The notes: a model not told the origin generated them from the sequence alone. Shown: positions 9,090 through 18,884, counted from the stretch's first letter. The stretch is 64,000 nucleotides of DNA from Pseudomonas sp. Ant30-3 (GCF_000690905.1 NZ_JMCL01000038.1:26340-90339); one strand, 5' to 3'. Numbers and translations are program-made.

Positions 9090-10403
9090 ATGCGCAAGCC
9101 CCAGCTCGCTTTCGTCATCGTACTCGCTGGAGGGCTCGCGGCCTGTGGCGAAACGTCCACGCTGCAGGTGTCCGACGGCACCGGCCCATCGCCAAAATTG
9201 CCGGAACCAAACAAGACCCTGATACCGACGGTGAACATCGCGCCCGCGATCGGTTGGCCCGAAGGTGCCAAACCGGTTCCGGCAGCGGGAACCCAAGTCG
9301 CGGCGTTTGCCGAAGGCCTGGATCACCCGCGCTGGCTCTACGTGCTGCCCAATGGCGACGTACTGGTGGCCGAAACCAATGCACCGCCCAAGCCTGACGA
9401 CAGCAAAGGCATCAAAGGCTGGGTCACCGAGAAAGTCATGGGCCGCGCCGGTGCCGGCGTGCCCAGCGCGAATCGAATCTCTCTGTTGCGCGATGCCGAT
9501 CACGATGGCGTTGCCGAAACACGCACGGTGTTTCTGGAAAACCTCAACTCTCCTTTTGGCATGACGCTGGTTGGTACTGACCTGTACGTCGCGGACACGG
9601 ATCGCTTGCTGCGTTTCCATTACGAAGCGGGCGAGACGGCGATCAAGTCGCAGCCGATCAAAATCGTCGATTTGCCGGGCGGCAAGTTGAATCATCACTG
9701 GACCAAGAATGTCATCGCCAGCAAGGACGGCAGCAAGTTGTACGTGACGGTGGGTTCCAACAGCAATGTCGGCGAGAACGGCATGGATCAGGAAGAAGGT
9801 CGCGCGGCGATTTGGGAAGTTGATCGGGCCACGGGCAACCATCGGATTTTCGCTTCCGGCATTCGCAATCCGAACGGTTTGGCCTGGGAGCCACAGAGCG
9901 GCGCGTTGTGGACGGCGGTGAATGAGCGGGATGAGATCGGCAGCGATCTGGTCCCGGATTACATCACTTCGGTGAAGGACGGAGGATTCTACGGCTGGCC
10001 TTATAGCTATTACGGCCAGCATGTGGATGTGCGCGTGACACCGCAGAATCCTGATTTAGTGGCCAAGGCGATCGCCCCGGATTATGCGGTTGGCCCGCAT
10101 ACAGCTTCGCTGGGTTTGACGTTTGCAGAGGGCAACGAGCTGCCGGCGCAGTTCAAGGAAGGCGCTTTCATCGGTCAGCATGGTTCGTGGAACCGCAAGC
10201 CGCACAGTGGCTACAAGGTGATTTTCGTGCCGTTTGCTGCGGGCAAACCGACCGGGCAGCCAATTGATGTGCTGACCGGCTTTCTCAATGACGATGAGAA
10301 AGCCATGGGCCGGCCGGTGGGCGTAGTGGTGGATCAGCAGGGCGGGCTGTTGGTAGCGGATGATGTGGGGAATAAGGTTTGGCGGGTGTCGGCGGCCAAG
10401 TAA
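9090..10403 (+). CDS. Lipoprotein PQQ-dependent sugar/sorbosone dehydrogenase-like protein
   Basis: 437 residues. A lipoprotein signal (LAGGLAAC, Cys19) is followed by a six-bladed beta-propeller of the soluble glucose / L-sorbosone dehydrogenase family (COG2133 type). Visible motifs are [32 protein letters not shown], and the late [21 protein letters not shown] block. Members oxidise sugars using PQQ in the periplasm, but the substrate cannot be told. The ATG at 9090 is 16 codons inside a longer frame and is chosen because it begins the signal peptide and has GGGAAG ahead. It stands alone between unrelated genes. Confidence 0.88.
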   Translation: MRKPQLAFVIVLAGGLAACGETSTLQVSDGTGPSPKLPEPNKTLIPTVNIAPAIGWPEGAKPVPAAGTQVAAFAEGLDHPRWLYVLPNGDVLVAETNAPPKPDDSKGIKGWVTEKVMGRAGAGVPSANRISLLRDADHDGVAETRTVFLENLNSPFGMTLVGTDLYVADTDRLLRFHYEAGETAIKSQPIKIVDLPGGKLNHHWTKNVIASKDGSKLYVTVGSNSNVGENGMDQEEGRAAIWEVDRATGNHRIFASGIRNPNGLAWEPQSGALWTAVNERDEIGSDLVPDYITSVKDGGFYGWPYSYYGQHVDVRVTPQNPDLVAKAIAPDYAVGPHTASLGLTFAEGNELPAQFKEGAFIGQHGSWNRKPHSGYKVIFVPFAAGKPTGQPIDVLTGFLNDDEKAMGRPVGVVVDQQGGLLVADDVGNKVWRVSAAK

Positions 10404-10404
10404 C

Positions 10405-10585
10405 TCGGTGTGCGCCATAGCATAAAACCTTAGAAGCCTGCGTCCGGCTCGGGCCGCGATCAGACGCAGGCTGCGCCAGTTGTCACAGGTCATTCTTGTG
10501 GGAGCTGGCCTGCCAGCGATGGCGTCAGTAGCGCACCATCAATGCCAGCATTCAGTCCGCTCTCGCGAGCAGACTCGCTAACACA
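10405..10585. repeat. Degenerate REP-type repeats downstream of the sugar dehydrogenase gene
   Basis: The gap holds an imperfect inverted repeat (AGCCTGCGTCCGGC ... GACGCAGGCTGCGCCAG) around 10434-10482, then a REP arm TGTGGGAGCTGGCCTGCCAGCGATGGC at about 10498-10524, and a decayed opposite arm CTCGCGAGCAGACTCGCTAACACAGG near 10561-10586. No gene is seen. Confidence 0.7.
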
Positions 10586-10596
10586 GGCGCTGCGCT

Positions 10597-11250
10597 CTAC
10601 CGCTTACGGCACAACGTCAAACCATCGCCCAGCGGCAACAGTGACAAATCAACCCGCGCGTCATTCTTCAAAGCCAGATTGAGCGCCTGGATGGCGCGGG
10701 TGTCGGTACTTTCGGGATTCGTTTCAAGCACTCTCCCGCTCCACAGCGTATTGTCGAATATCGCCAGACCGCCGACGCGCAGCAAGCGCAACGCGTGTTC
10801 CAGGTAGCTTGGGTAATTGGCTTTGTCGGCGTCGATGAAGATCAGATCGAAATGCTCGGGCTTGTCGATCTGACCCAGCGTTTGCAGCGCCGGCGCGAGG
10901 CGTAGGTCGATTCGAGCGTCCAGTCCGGCTTCCTGCCAGTAACGCTCCGCAATGTCGTTGTAATCCCCTGGCATGTCACAGCAAATCAGCGAGCCGTCCT
11001 CCGGCAGCGCTGCCGCCAGGCACAGCGCGCTGTATCCGGTGAAGGTGCCCACTTCCAACAGACGTTTCGCGCCGATCAGTTTCACCAGCAACGCAAGGAA
11101 TTGCCCCTGCTCTGGCGCCACCTGCCAACGGGCCATGGGCATCGCCTGGGTTTCGTCGCGCAGACGCTTGAGCAACGGCGTTTCCCTCAGGGAAACGTCG
11201 AGCAGGTATTGATAAAGGGAATCGTCGAGGTTGAGCGTGCGAGCGGTCAT
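10597..11250 (-). CDS. Class I SAM-dependent O-methyltransferase
   Basis: 217 residues, COMT/caffeoyl-CoA O-methyltransferase-like family (Methyltransf_3). The SAM-binding loop LLEVGTFTGYSAL lies near residue 65, with the acidic CCDMPGD strand after it, and the metal-binding FIDADKANYPSYLE segment is typical of divalent-cation-dependent catechol-type methyltransferases. Substrate unknown. Ordinary length and intact. It lies 15 nt downstream of an NlpC/P60 lipoprotein gene on the same strand, so the two may share a transcript. Confidence 0.9.
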   Translation of the reverse strand: MTARTLNLDDSLYQYLLDVSLRETPLLKRLRDETQAMPMARWQVAPEQGQFLALLVKLIGAKRLLEVGTFTGYSALCLAAALPEDGSLICCDMPGDYNDIAERYWQEAGLDARIDLRLAPALQTLGQIDKPEHFDLIFIDADKANYPSYLEHALRLLRVGGLAIFDNTLWSGRVLETNPESTDTRAIQALNLALKNDARVDLSLLPLGDGLTLCRKR

Positions 11251-11265
11251 GACAACCTCTGACGG

Positions 11266-11805
11266 TTAAGGGTTGCGCGCCAGGTGCTCAGGTTGCAAAA
11301 CGCGCTTGGCGCTGAGGTAGGCTTTCTGCCAGTAAGCTTTCGACAAGCTATCGAGCTTCACCGTCCCGCCCGTGGCGGGCGCATGCACAAAGCGGCCTTC
11401 GCCGACATAGATCCCGGCGTGGCTGACTTGTGAGCCGCCGTTGGTGGCGAAGAAAATCAGGTCACCGGTCTGCAGGCCTTCCTTGCCGACACTGGCGGCT
11501 TGCATGCTGATCATCTCGCGGGTGGTGCGCGGCAGGGCGATGCCGGTGACGTCACGGTAGACGTAACCTATCAGCCCGCTGCAATCGAAACCTGAATCCG
11601 GGGTGTTGCCGCCCCAGCGATAAGGTGTGCCGACAAGGCCCAACGCTCGGAACAGCACGTCCTGAGCTTCGGGTGAAAAATCCTGCGCCGGAGCGAAGAC
11701 GATGGGCGCGCGAACCACCGGCGCGGGCGGCGGCGGTGTGCGGCTGGCGCAGGCGCTCAGCAGCGCGGCGAAGATCATGATTGCGAGGCGGGCCGACATG
11801 GTCAT
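11266..11805 (-). CDS. NlpC/P60 family lipoprotein, cell-wall endopeptidase
   Basis: 179 residues. A lipoprotein signal (LLSAC, Cys19) and a proline-rich linker precede an NlpC/P60 cysteine peptidase domain. The catalytic triad residues are visible as Cys75 in FDCSG, His129 in VSHAG and His141 in VHAP. Enzymes of this MepS/NlpC type cut D,D-crosslinks or stem peptides of peptidoglycan at the outer membrane. A second ATG two codons in could also serve as start. It is paralogous to the next upstream gene (12024-12665). Confidence 0.93.
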   Translation of the reverse strand: MTMSARLAIMIFAALLSACASRTPPPPAPVVRAPIVFAPAQDFSPEAQDVLFRALGLVGTPYRWGGNTPDSGFDCSGLIGYVYRDVTGIALPRTTREMISMQAASVGKEGLQTGDLIFFATNGGSQVSHAGIYVGEGRFVHAPATGGTVKLDSLSKAYWQKAYLSAKRVLQPEHLARNP

Positions 11806-11860
11806 GGGCAGAACATCCTGATCTGGCTGCGGCTTTTTTCCACCGTAATGGCAGAAAACA

Positions 11861-11889
11861 AAACCGCCAACGCGAGGCGCAGGCGGTTT
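11861..11889 (-). terminator. Rho-independent terminator between the two NlpC/P60 genes
   Basis: On the minus strand AAACCGCC and GGCGGTTT form a stem around a 13-nt loop, followed by TTGTTTTC. It would end the transcript from the 12024-12665 gene, so the two paralogues are probably separate units. Confidence 0.65.
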
Positions 11890-12023
11890 GCCATCAATAA
11901 TAGATCGGATTCTAGCGGCTACGCGGCAAACTTCAAGTAAGACTTTAACTTCGCCTTACAAAGTGTCCGCCTACTCCGTTGCAGAGAGGCGTTGCTCGCC
12001 ACCGGAGTGGCGATTCTAGACAC

Positions 12024-12665
12024 TTATTTGCGCGCAGTGACCACGGTAGGGGCCATTGCGAGTGCGCGTTTGGCTTCAATGAAAGTCTTGCTCCAGTAGC
12101 TGTCGCCCAGGCTATCGACCCGTACGCCACCGCTACGGCGGCTGCTGGAGTGGATAAACTGATTGTCACCCAGGTAGATCCCGGCGTGACTGACACGGCC
12201 GCGACGACCGTTGGTCGCGAAGAACAGCAGATCACCCGGCTTGAGGTTGCCGCGCGAAACCAGCGGCGCATCAACGTTGATCATTTCACGGGTGGAACGT
12301 GGCAGATTCAGCCCGGCTTCTTCGCGAAACAGGTAGCCAATGAAGCCGCTGCAATCGAACCCGGCCTCGGAGGTTCCGCCGAAACGGTAACGGGTACCGA
12401 TCAGGGACATGCCGCGTTCAAGGATGCTGTCAGCCAGAACCGGAAGCTGGTAAGACTTGCCGTCGGCAAAGGTCGCCAGTTCCTTGTCGGTCGCGAGCTC
12501 TTGCTGGTCAAGTTCGCGCTGGAAAAGTATCGAAGACGACTGGGCTGTAACCGAGTTTTTAACCTGCTGCTGAGGCGCCTGCTCGACGACTGGAGTGTGG
12601 GCGGCGCAACCGAACAGAAGGGTAACGAGTGCGAGAGGCACGAGGGGTGCGAAGCGATTTAGCAT
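12024..12665 (-). CDS. NlpC/P60 family lipoprotein, MepS-like endopeptidase
   Basis: 213 residues. The signal MLNRFAPLVPLALVTLLFGC (lipid Cys20) is followed by a spacer of about 55 residues and an NlpC/P60 domain with Cys105 (FDCSG), His160 (VSHAG) and His172 (IHSS). It resembles the E. coli Spr/MepS murein endopeptidase in layout. The frame opens 24 codons earlier, but the ATG at 12665 gives the lipoprotein signal. No strong Shine-Dalgarno is visible there, so the start is less certain than the function. It is similar to the neighbouring 11266-11805 product (TNG, FDCSG, LPR, TREMI and SHAGIY shared), so the pair is a tandem duplication. Confidence 0.92.
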   Translation of the reverse strand: MLNRFAPLVPLALVTLLFGCAAHTPVVEQAPQQQVKNSVTAQSSSILFQRELDQQELATDKELATFADGKSYQLPVLADSILERGMSLIGTRYRFGGTSEAGFDCSGFIGYLFREEAGLNLPRSTREMINVDAPLVSRGNLKPGDLLFFATNGRRGRVSHAGIYLGDNQFIHSSSRRSGGVRVDSLGDSYWSKTFIEAKRALAMAPTVVTARK

Positions 12666-12877
12666 GGGCACGACCGTGGCTGAGAGAGGTGAAGAAGCCG
12701 CGACTATGCCCGCTATCATCCTCATTTGCAAATTCAATCGAACTTTATGTGACTTCCCTGTTCCGGCTCAACATCTAAGCGCTAATCCCCCATTTAGACC
12801 GTTCAAAGCCTATAACCTGTAGGAATGCGGGCTTTTTGACGTCTGAAAACTGCCGATCCCACGCAAAATTCTGATTT

Positions 12878-13582
12878 TTACCAGCCTAAAGTTTCTTTCA
12901 GAAACGGGATGGTCAGCTTGCGCTGAGCTTGAAGTGACGCTTGGTCGAGTCGCTCCAGCAGCTCGAACAGCGCACTCATGCTGCGAGTTCCACGGGTCAA
13001 AATGAAATGCCCCACTTCGTCGGTCAGATGCAACCCGCGACGGGATGCGCGCAGCTGCAGCGCACGCAATTTGTCTTCGTCGGAGAGGGGGCGCATCTGG
13101 AAGATCAGCGCCAAAGTCAGGCGGGATTTGAGGTCCGCCAGCTTCACTGGCAACTCCCTTGGTGAAGTCGATGCCGCGATCAGCAGACGCCGACCGCTGT
13201 CGCGCAGTCGGTTGAACAGATGGAACAATGCCTCTTCCCAATCTGCACGACCGGCAACCGCCTGCAGGTCATCCAGGCACACCAGTTCGTACTGTTCGAG
13301 GTTGTCGAGAATGCTGATGCCGCGATCCAGTAACTCAGCCAGCGGCAAGTACACCGCCGGTTCACCCAACTGTTCGAAACGCAGGCAGGCGGCCTGCAAC
13401 AGATGCGTGCGCCCTACCCCGTCCTTGCCCCAGAGATAAATCAGGCTCTCGGTCCAACCGGCGTCGGCTTCGCAAAGCCGCTCGACATAGCCGAGTGCAG
13501 CGGCATTGGCGCCTGGGTAGTAGTTGATAAAGGTAGCGTCGTCACGCAGACGCACACCTAAGGGCAGCTGAATCGGTTTCAT
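12878..13582 (-). CDS. hda: DnaA inactivator Hda
   Basis: 234 residues, a DnaA-type AAA+ ATPase without the DNA-binding domain. With the loaded beta clamp it stimulates ATP hydrolysis on DnaA and so prevents re-initiation. The N-terminal clamp-binding peptide is seen as QLPLGV (residues 5-10). The Walker A is the degenerate GKDGVGRTHLL common in Hda, and Walker B is LVCLDDLQ. The arginine-finger-containing SRLTLALIFQM region follows. It lies downstream of the AI-2E-type gene on the same strand, 191 nt away. Confidence 0.93.
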   Translation of the reverse strand: MKPIQLPLGVRLRDDATFINYYPGANAAALGYVERLCEADAGWTESLIYLWGKDGVGRTHLLQAACLRFEQLGEPAVYLPLAELLDRGISILDNLEQYELVCLDDLQAVAGRADWEEALFHLFNRLRDSGRRLLIAASTSPRELPVKLADLKSRLTLALIFQMRPLSDEDKLRALQLRASRRGLHLTDEVGHFILTRGTRSMSALFELLERLDQASLQAQRKLTIPFLKETLGW

Positions 13583-13730
13583 CCTGACTGAACAGTTCCA
13601 AGGGAACCGTTAGTGGCCTCTGTGTAAAGTTTGCGAAGTTTATACCCGTGAAGCTGGCCGCACAATGCGACAGACCACAAGCAAAATCAAAGGTTTGCGT
13701 AATTGCTGCGGTTTGGTGACCGTTTCATTG

Positions 13731-13753
13731 GCGGTGTCAGGGTAACACCGCCT
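13731..13753. other. Small hairpin between hda and the AI-2E-family gene
   Basis: GGCGGTGT and ACACCGCC form an 8-bp stem with a 7-nt loop, just after the stop of the AI-2E-type gene. There is no T run, so it may be a weak terminator or an mRNA-end stabiliser. Confidence 0.4.
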
Positions 13754-13773
13754 GTTATCACTACCGAACGACC

Positions 13774-14847
13774 TTACAGTTTAGGATCCTCGGCACCGCT
13801 GTACATTTCCGAATCCTTGTACAAATCATGCACATGACGCACCAGCACCATGATCACTGCAGCCACTGGCAGTGCGAGCAATACGCCGGTGAATCCGAAC
13901 AATTCACCACCGGCCAGTATCGCGAAAATCACTGCTACCGGGTGCAGGCCGATGCGGTCGCCGACCAGCAAAGGCGTCAGCACCATCCCTTCCAGCGCCT
14001 GACCCACCATGAATACCGCAACGATGCCGATCATTGGATAGAGGTCGCCACCGAACTGGAACAGGCCGGCAATCAATGCCGCGCCGATGCCGATGACAAA
14101 GCCCATGTACGGCACGATTGCCGCGAGCCCGGCGATCAGTCCGATCAACAACCCAAGCTCCAGGCCAACAATCATCAAGCCCGCTGCGTAAATGATGCCC
14201 AGGGCCACCATCACCAGCAACTGCCCGCGTATGAACGCGCCCAGTACTTCATGACATTCGCCGGCCAATGTGACGATCCGCTCTTCCCGGTCGCGCGGCA
14301 GCAGGCTGCGGATCTTGGCCATCATGAGGTCCCAGTCCCGCAGCAGATAAAAGGCCACCACCGGGATCAGCACCAGGTTAGCCAGCCAGCCGATCAACGC
14401 CAGGCCCGAAGCCGTCGCCTGACTCAGCACCACACCCACAATGTCGGTGGTCTGCCCCATGTGTTCGCTGATGGCAGCCTTGAGCTTGTCGAACTTCCAG
14501 AAACCATCCGACAGACCAAACTTAGACTGGGCCCAAGGCAACGCGCTGTGCTGCAACCAGTCGAGCATCTGAGGCGCCAGCTCGTACAAACGGATTAACT
14601 GCTTGGCGAGCATCGGCACCAGCACCAGCAACAGCGCGGTAAAGATCAGCGTGATCAGCGCGAACACTGCCACCACCGACCATGTGCGGGACAAACCGGC
14701 CTTTTCCAGACGATCCACCAGCGGGTCGAACATGTAGGCCAGCAGCAGCGCCACCAGAAACGGCGTGAGAATCGGATGTAACAGCCACAGGAATGCGCAA
14801 AGCAGGACCAACCCACCGAGCCAAAACCAACGCCGCGTATCGGCCAT
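13774..14847 (-). CDS. AI-2E family transporter (PerM-like)
   Basis: 357 residues, about eight hydrophobic helices. The N-terminal pair (LVLLCAFLWLLHPILTPFL) is typical, followed by the family's DPLVDRLEK, a periplasmic/cytosolic amphipathic region and the conserved PYMGFVIGIGAALIAG segment. The family was named after a proposed autoinducer-2 exporter, but most members are of unknown substrate, and some act as sodium/proton antiporters. In pseudomonads it sits beside hda and purM as here. The function remains a family-level call. Confidence 0.88.
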   Translation of the reverse strand: MADTRRWFWLGGLVLLCAFLWLLHPILTPFLVALLLAYMFDPLVDRLEKAGLSRTWSVVAVFALITLIFTALLLVLVPMLAKQLIRLYELAPQMLDWLQHSALPWAQSKFGLSDGFWKFDKLKAAISEHMGQTTDIVGVVLSQATASGLALIGWLANLVLIPVVAFYLLRDWDLMMAKIRSLLPRDREERIVTLAGECHEVLGAFIRGQLLVMVALGIIYAAGLMIVGLELGLLIGLIAGLAAIVPYMGFVIGIGAALIAGLFQFGGDLYPMIGIVAVFMVGQALEGMVLTPLLVGDRIGLHPVAVIFAILAGGELFGFTGVLLALPVAAVIMVLVRHVHDLYKDSEMYSGAEDPKL

Positions 14848-14880
14848 GTAAAACTCCTGCTTTATATAAGGAAAGAAAAT

Positions 14881-15939
14881 CTACCAACGGAAACGCAATT
14901 GCGGCATCACCACCGGGGCTGGCGCTGGGACAGGTGCGGTACTGCCGTCCACGGGCTGAACCGGTGCGACTGGCGCAGGTACTTCACCGGCAGGCACTTC
15001 CAGCAGTTTTGCCAGTGACAGTTGCGCTCGCAGCTGCTCGGCACTGCCATTGACCCGATAAAGAATTCGGTCGCCGTCAACACTTTGCAGGCGCCCACGA
15101 AACGGTTCGAGCAAGCGGCCCAGTGTGGCATAACGCTCAAGATTCATGCCCTGCACTTCCAGCAGTTGCTCGCCGCTGGCTCCCGGCTTGACCACAAAAC
15201 GCGGCGCGAGGCGTTGATTGACGGCCAGCATGACCGCATCGGCCAGCGCAGCCTGATCCGCGCCCTCAACACTGCCCGCCTCCTTCTTGTCGCCGAGCCA
15301 CAGTTGCCATTTCGCCTGCCACTGACCGCCCTCCTCGCGGGCATGCACCGCCAGCAAGGCGTCGGCATTGTAACGGTCTGATGCATCGCGCAACGGTGCA
15401 GGGTCGGCGCCTTCCAGATTTGGCGCAGTGGCCACCAACTGCTCACTCAGGTCGGCCAGCGGCAAACGCAGCGGCAAACCACGATGCTGAGCCGCCCGAC
15501 GCAGCGGCGCGGCACTGGCCTGACCGTCGCCCACCAGGCTCGAGCCTTCGGTGGAATCATTCAACCACCAGCTCAGGATCGACGGCCGATTCGCGCCCCA
15601 CAGCGACAAGCCGGCGCGACGCAAGGCTGCCTGGGTAGATGCCGGATCGAAGTCGACTTTCAGTACCTCCGGCGGCCCGGCTTCAAAACCGTATTGACTG
15701 ATGATCTGCTGCGGATCTTTCTGAATCGCGGCCAGGCCCGGATTCTGTGCGGCCTTGGGATCGCCGGTCAGACGCGTTACCAGCGTTTCCAGCGCTCGCT
15801 GGGTTGCCTGGGTACGCTCTTCGGGCGCCTGACTGCTGACAGGCTCGCGCACTTGATAAAGGCCTTTAACGGTTTCTGCCTGACTGGCCAGGCTGATCAG
15901 GGACAAACATCCTGCAAACAACAATCCGGAAAAACGCAT
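14881..15939 (-). CDS. DUF2066 domain-containing exported protein
   Basis: 352 residues. A signal peptide (MRFSGLLFAGCLSLISLASQA, cleavage after about 21) leads into a DUF2066 domain. The conserved ETVKGLYQVREPV start and the SWWLNDSTEG, LPLADLSEQL and FRVNGSAEQL-type blocks are recognisable. The C-terminus is Pro/Ala/Val-rich. Biochemical role unknown. The ATG at 15939 is used because it begins the signal peptide, whereas an upstream in-frame start adds 30 residues lacking that character. It lies 33 nt upstream of the AI-2E-family gene on the same strand, likely one transcript, and is divergent from purM. Confidence 0.87.
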   Translation of the reverse strand: MRFSGLLFAGCLSLISLASQAETVKGLYQVREPVSSQAPEERTQATQRALETLVTRLTGDPKAAQNPGLAAIQKDPQQIISQYGFEAGPPEVLKVDFDPASTQAALRRAGLSLWGANRPSILSWWLNDSTEGSSLVGDGQASAAPLRRAAQHRGLPLRLPLADLSEQLVATAPNLEGADPAPLRDASDRYNADALLAVHAREEGGQWQAKWQLWLGDKKEAGSVEGADQAALADAVMLAVNQRLAPRFVVKPGASGEQLLEVQGMNLERYATLGRLLEPFRGRLQSVDGDRILYRVNGSAEQLRAQLSLAKLLEVPAGEVPAPVAPVQPVDGSTAPVPAPAPVVMPQLRFRW

Positions 15940-16320
15940 GGAAGATTCCTGACGACAAGGGCGGCTGGAACAGGCCGCGTGAAGACAATCGAGCAAGGCT
16001 GTGACCATCGCCCCGCGCAAAACATTCACACGTCCCGGGTAAGTTTTCGCACTGCCCTAACGATAGACGGTAATGGCGTCACCTTATACCGCCTTAAGCA
16101 TTGCAAACCGCTCGCACCCTGAAGCTTTTTTTGAGCGGATATGTCCCTGCCGTCGGCGTGAGGATGGCCGCTGTCCCTCAAGCCTGATAAAATCGCGCGC
16201 CTTCGCAGACCGGCAATAGCCGGGCACCCTGAAATGCGCGCATGGCAGCTGCCTTCGTCTGTTTCGGCGGTCCCACTGGACCTGGTCGTTACCCCTGAAT
16301 CCCCCCTAAAGGCCTGGATC
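15940..16320. other. Divergent intergenic region DUF2066 / purM
   Basis: No gene is seen in these 381 nt. It should hold promoters for both directions. On the plus strand CCTGATAAAATCGCGCGCC near 16180-16200 contains a TAAAAT that could be a -10, but no good -35 is visible 17 nt ahead of it. No operator was recognised. Confidence 0.5.
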
Positions 16321-17379
16321 ATGAGCAAGCAACCCTCCCTGAGCTACAAGGACGCCGGTGTAGACATCGACGCCGGTGAAGCATTGGTCGAACGCATCAA
16401 GAGCGTCGCCAAGCGCACTGCGCGCCCGGAAGTCATGGGCGGCCTGGGCGGTTTCGGCGCCCTCTGCGAAATCCCGGCCGGCTACAAACAGCCTGTGCTG
16501 GTTTCCGGCACCGACGGCGTCGGCACCAAGCTGCGTCTGGCGCTGAACCTGAACAAGCACGACAGCATCGGCATCGACCTGGTTGCCATGTGCGTGAACG
16601 ACCTGGTGGTTTGCGGCGCCGAGCCACTGTTCTTCCTCGATTACTACGCCACCGGCAAACTCAACGTTGAGACCGCGACCCAGGTCGTGACCGGCATCGG
16701 TGCTGGCTGCGAATTGTCCGGCTGCTCCCTGGTCGGCGGCGAAACCGCTGAAATGCCGGGCATGTACGAAGGCGAAGACTACGACCTGGCCGGCTTCTGC
16801 GTTGGCGTCGTGGAAAAATCCGAAATCATCGACGGCTCGAAAGTCGCTGCCGGCGATGCCCTGCTCGCCCTGCCGTCTTCCGGCCCGCACTCCAACGGTT
16901 ACTCGCTGATCCGCAAGATCATCGAAGTGGCAGGCGCCGACATCGAAAACATCCAGCTCGACGGCAAGCCGCTGACCGACCTGCTGATGGCCCCCACCCG
17001 CATCTACGTGAAGCCGCTGCTCAAGCTGATCAAGGAAACCGGCGCGGTCAAGGCCATGGCACACATCACCGGTGGCGGCCTGCTCGACAACATCCCGCGT
17101 GTTCTGCCAAAAGGCGCACAAGCGGTGGTTGATGTCGCAAGCTGGACCCGCCCTGCCGTGTTCGACTGGCTGCAAGAGCAAGGCAATGTCGACGAAAACG
17201 AAATGCACCGTGTACTGAACTGCGGCGTCGGCATGGTTATCTGCGTGGCTCAGGAGCACGTTGAAACTGCGCTGAACGTACTGCGTGAAGCCGGCGAGCA
17301 GCCTTGGGTGATCGGCCAGATTTCCACTGCTGCCGAAGGCGCGGCTCAGGTCGAGCTGAAGAACCTTAAGGCTCACTGA
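16321..17379 (+). CDS. purM: Phosphoribosylformylglycinamidine cyclo-ligase (AIR synthetase)
   Basis: 352 residues. It closes the imidazole ring of FGAM to give AIR with ATP, step five of purine synthesis. The start [19 protein letters not shown] and the [28 protein letters not shown] and [13 protein letters not shown] motifs are all family signatures. The in-frame extension back to 16234 is not coding-like, and the ATG at 16321 matches family members. The TGA overlaps the purN ATG by one base (TGATG), so the two are coupled, as in most gamma-proteobacteria. Confidence 0.98.
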   Translation: MSKQPSLSYKDAGVDIDAGEALVERIKSVAKRTARPEVMGGLGGFGALCEIPAGYKQPVLVSGTDGVGTKLRLALNLNKHDSIGIDLVAMCVNDLVVCGAEPLFFLDYYATGKLNVETATQVVTGIGAGCELSGCSLVGGETAEMPGMYEGEDYDLAGFCVGVVEKSEIIDGSKVAAGDALLALPSSGPHSNGYSLIRKIIEVAGADIENIQLDGKPLTDLLMAPTRIYVKPLLKLIKETGAVKAMAHITGGGLLDNIPRVLPKGAQAVVDVASWTRPAVFDWLQEQGNVDENEMHRVLNCGVGMVICVAQEHVETALNVLREAGEQPWVIGQISTAAEGAAQVELKNLKAH

Positions 17380-18029
17380 TGCCAGCAACTTGTGATGTCG
17401 TGGTGCTGTTGTCCGGCACCGGCAGTAACTTGCAGGCCTTGATCGACAGCACGCGGACCGGCAACAGCCCGGTTCGCATCGCTGCGGTGATTTCCAACCG
17501 CGCCGACGCTTACGGCCTGCAACGCGCCAGGGATGCGGGCATCGAAACCCGCTCCCTGGATCACAAAGCGTTTGAAGGCCGCGAGGCCTTCGATGCCGCG
17601 CTGATCGAACTGATTGACGCCTTCAACCCCAAACTCGTGGTCCTGGCCGGATTCATGCGCATTCTCAGCGCTGACTTCGTGCGCCATTACGCGGGCCGCC
17701 TGCTTAACATCCATCCCTCGCTGCTGCCCAAATACAAAGGGTTACACACCCACCAGCGTGCGCTGGAGACCGGTGACACTGAACATGGCTGCTCCGTGCA
17801 CTTCGTCACCGAGGAACTCGATGGCGGACCACTGGTCGTACAGGCAGTAATACCGGTAGAGTTGCAGGATTCGCCGCAGAGTCTGGCGCAACGAGTCCAC
17901 ACCCAGGAACACCTGATCTACCCGATGGCTGTGCGCTGGTTTGCCGAGGGTCGTTTATCGCTCGGCGAGGATGGTGCTTTACTGGATGGCAAGTTACTTG
18001 CGCCCAGCGGCCACTTGATTCGAATCTAG
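17379..18029 (+). CDS. purN: Phosphoribosylglycinamide formyltransferase (GAR transformylase)
   Basis: 216 residues. It transfers the formyl group of 10-formyltetrahydrofolate to GAR, step three of purine synthesis. Seen: the N-terminal LLSGTGSNLQALID phosphate-binding loop, LAGFMRILS, the catalytic Asn-His in LNIHPSLLPKYKG and the Asp in EELDGGPLV. The start overlaps purM, and the stop lies 8 nt before the next gene, so purM-purN-DUF3108 is probably one operon. Confidence 0.98.
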   Translation: MPATCDVVVLLSGTGSNLQALIDSTRTGNSPVRIAAVISNRADAYGLQRARDAGIETRSLDHKAFEGREAFDAALIELIDAFNPKLVVLAGFMRILSADFVRHYAGRLLNIHPSLLPKYKGLHTHQRALETGDTEHGCSVHFVTEELDGGPLVVQAVIPVELQDSPQSLAQRVHTQEHLIYPMAVRWFAEGRLSLGEDGALLDGKLLAPSGHLIRI

Positions 18030-18037
18030 GAGATATT

Positions 18038-18751
18038 ATGCGTCGCGCCCTGCTCCTCGCTTGCGCCCTGCTCGCCCTGCCTTTTGCGCAGGCTGCAGAC
18101 CTTCAACCTTTCTCCGCCAGCTACACCGCCGACTGGAAACAGCTGCCCATGAGCGGCACCGCCGAGCGCAGCCTGACCAAGGAAGCCAACGGTGTCTGGA
18201 AGCTCAGCTTCAAGGCGTCGATGATGATCGCCAGCCTCACCGAAGAAAGCACTCTGACCGTCGACAAGGACGCTCTGCTGCCTCAGTCCTATCACTTCGA
18301 GCGTGGCGGCCTGGGTAAAGCCAAGAAGGCTGACTTGGATTTCGACTGGACCAACAAGATGGTCACCGGTACCGATCGCGGCGACGCGGTCAAGATCCCG
18401 CTGAATCGCGGCATGGTCGACAAATCCACTTATCAGCTGGCTCTGCAACACGACGTGGCCGCTGGCAAGAAGAGCATGAGTTATCAGGTCGTCGATGATG
18501 GTGAAATCGACACTTATGACTTCCGTGTGCTGGGTTCGGAGAAAGTCGATACCAAGGCTGGCCAGATCGATGCGATCAAGGTTGAGCGAGTACGGGATCC
18601 GACTCAAAGCAAGCGCACTACCGTGCTGTGGTTTGCCAAGGATTGGGATTATCTGTTGGTTCGTTTGCAGCAGGTTGAGACGGATGGGAAGGAGTACAAC
18701 ATCATGCTGCTTGATGGGACTGTTAACGGGAAGGCTGTAAAAGGTAGCTGA
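18038..18751 (+). CDS. DUF3108 domain-containing exported protein
   Basis: 237 residues. A cleavable signal peptide (cut near AQA, residue 19) precedes a DUF3108 domain starting LQPFSASYTADWKQLP. The protein is a beta-rich periplasmic or outer-membrane-associated domain of unknown function, with a C-terminal LLVRLQQVETDGKEYNIML block usual in the family. AGGAG lies 5 nt ahead of the ATG at 18038, and purN ends 8 nt before, so translation is probably linked to purMN. No known tie to purine synthesis, but the synteny is common in Pseudomonas. Confidence 0.88.
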   Translation: MRRALLLACALLALPFAQAADLQPFSASYTADWKQLPMSGTAERSLTKEANGVWKLSFKASMMIASLTEESTLTVDKDALLPQSYHFERGGLGKAKKADLDFDWTNKMVTGTDRGDAVKIPLNRGMVDKSTYQLALQHDVAAGKKSMSYQVVDDGEIDTYDFRVLGSEKVDTKAGQIDAIKVERVRDPTQSKRTTVLWFAKDWDYLLVRLQQVETDGKEYNIMLLDGTVNGKAVKGS

Positions 18752-18820
18752 GTGGCCGCTTCGCTGATGATGTCGCTGTGGGTGTTTGGTTCGGCCTGAT
18801 CCTCGCAAATGTTCTTGGTC

Positions 18821-18850
18821 CACTGTAGGAGCAAGCTTGCTCGCGATAGC
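18821..18850. repeat. Single REP
   Basis: CTGTAGGAGCAAGCTTGCTCGCGATAGC is one REP arm with its own small palindrome (GAGCAAGCTTGCTC). No partner arm is found nearby. Confidence 0.85.
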
Positions 18851-18884
18851 TGACATTTAGGCGCTTGAGATTTTCTTGGTGTAT

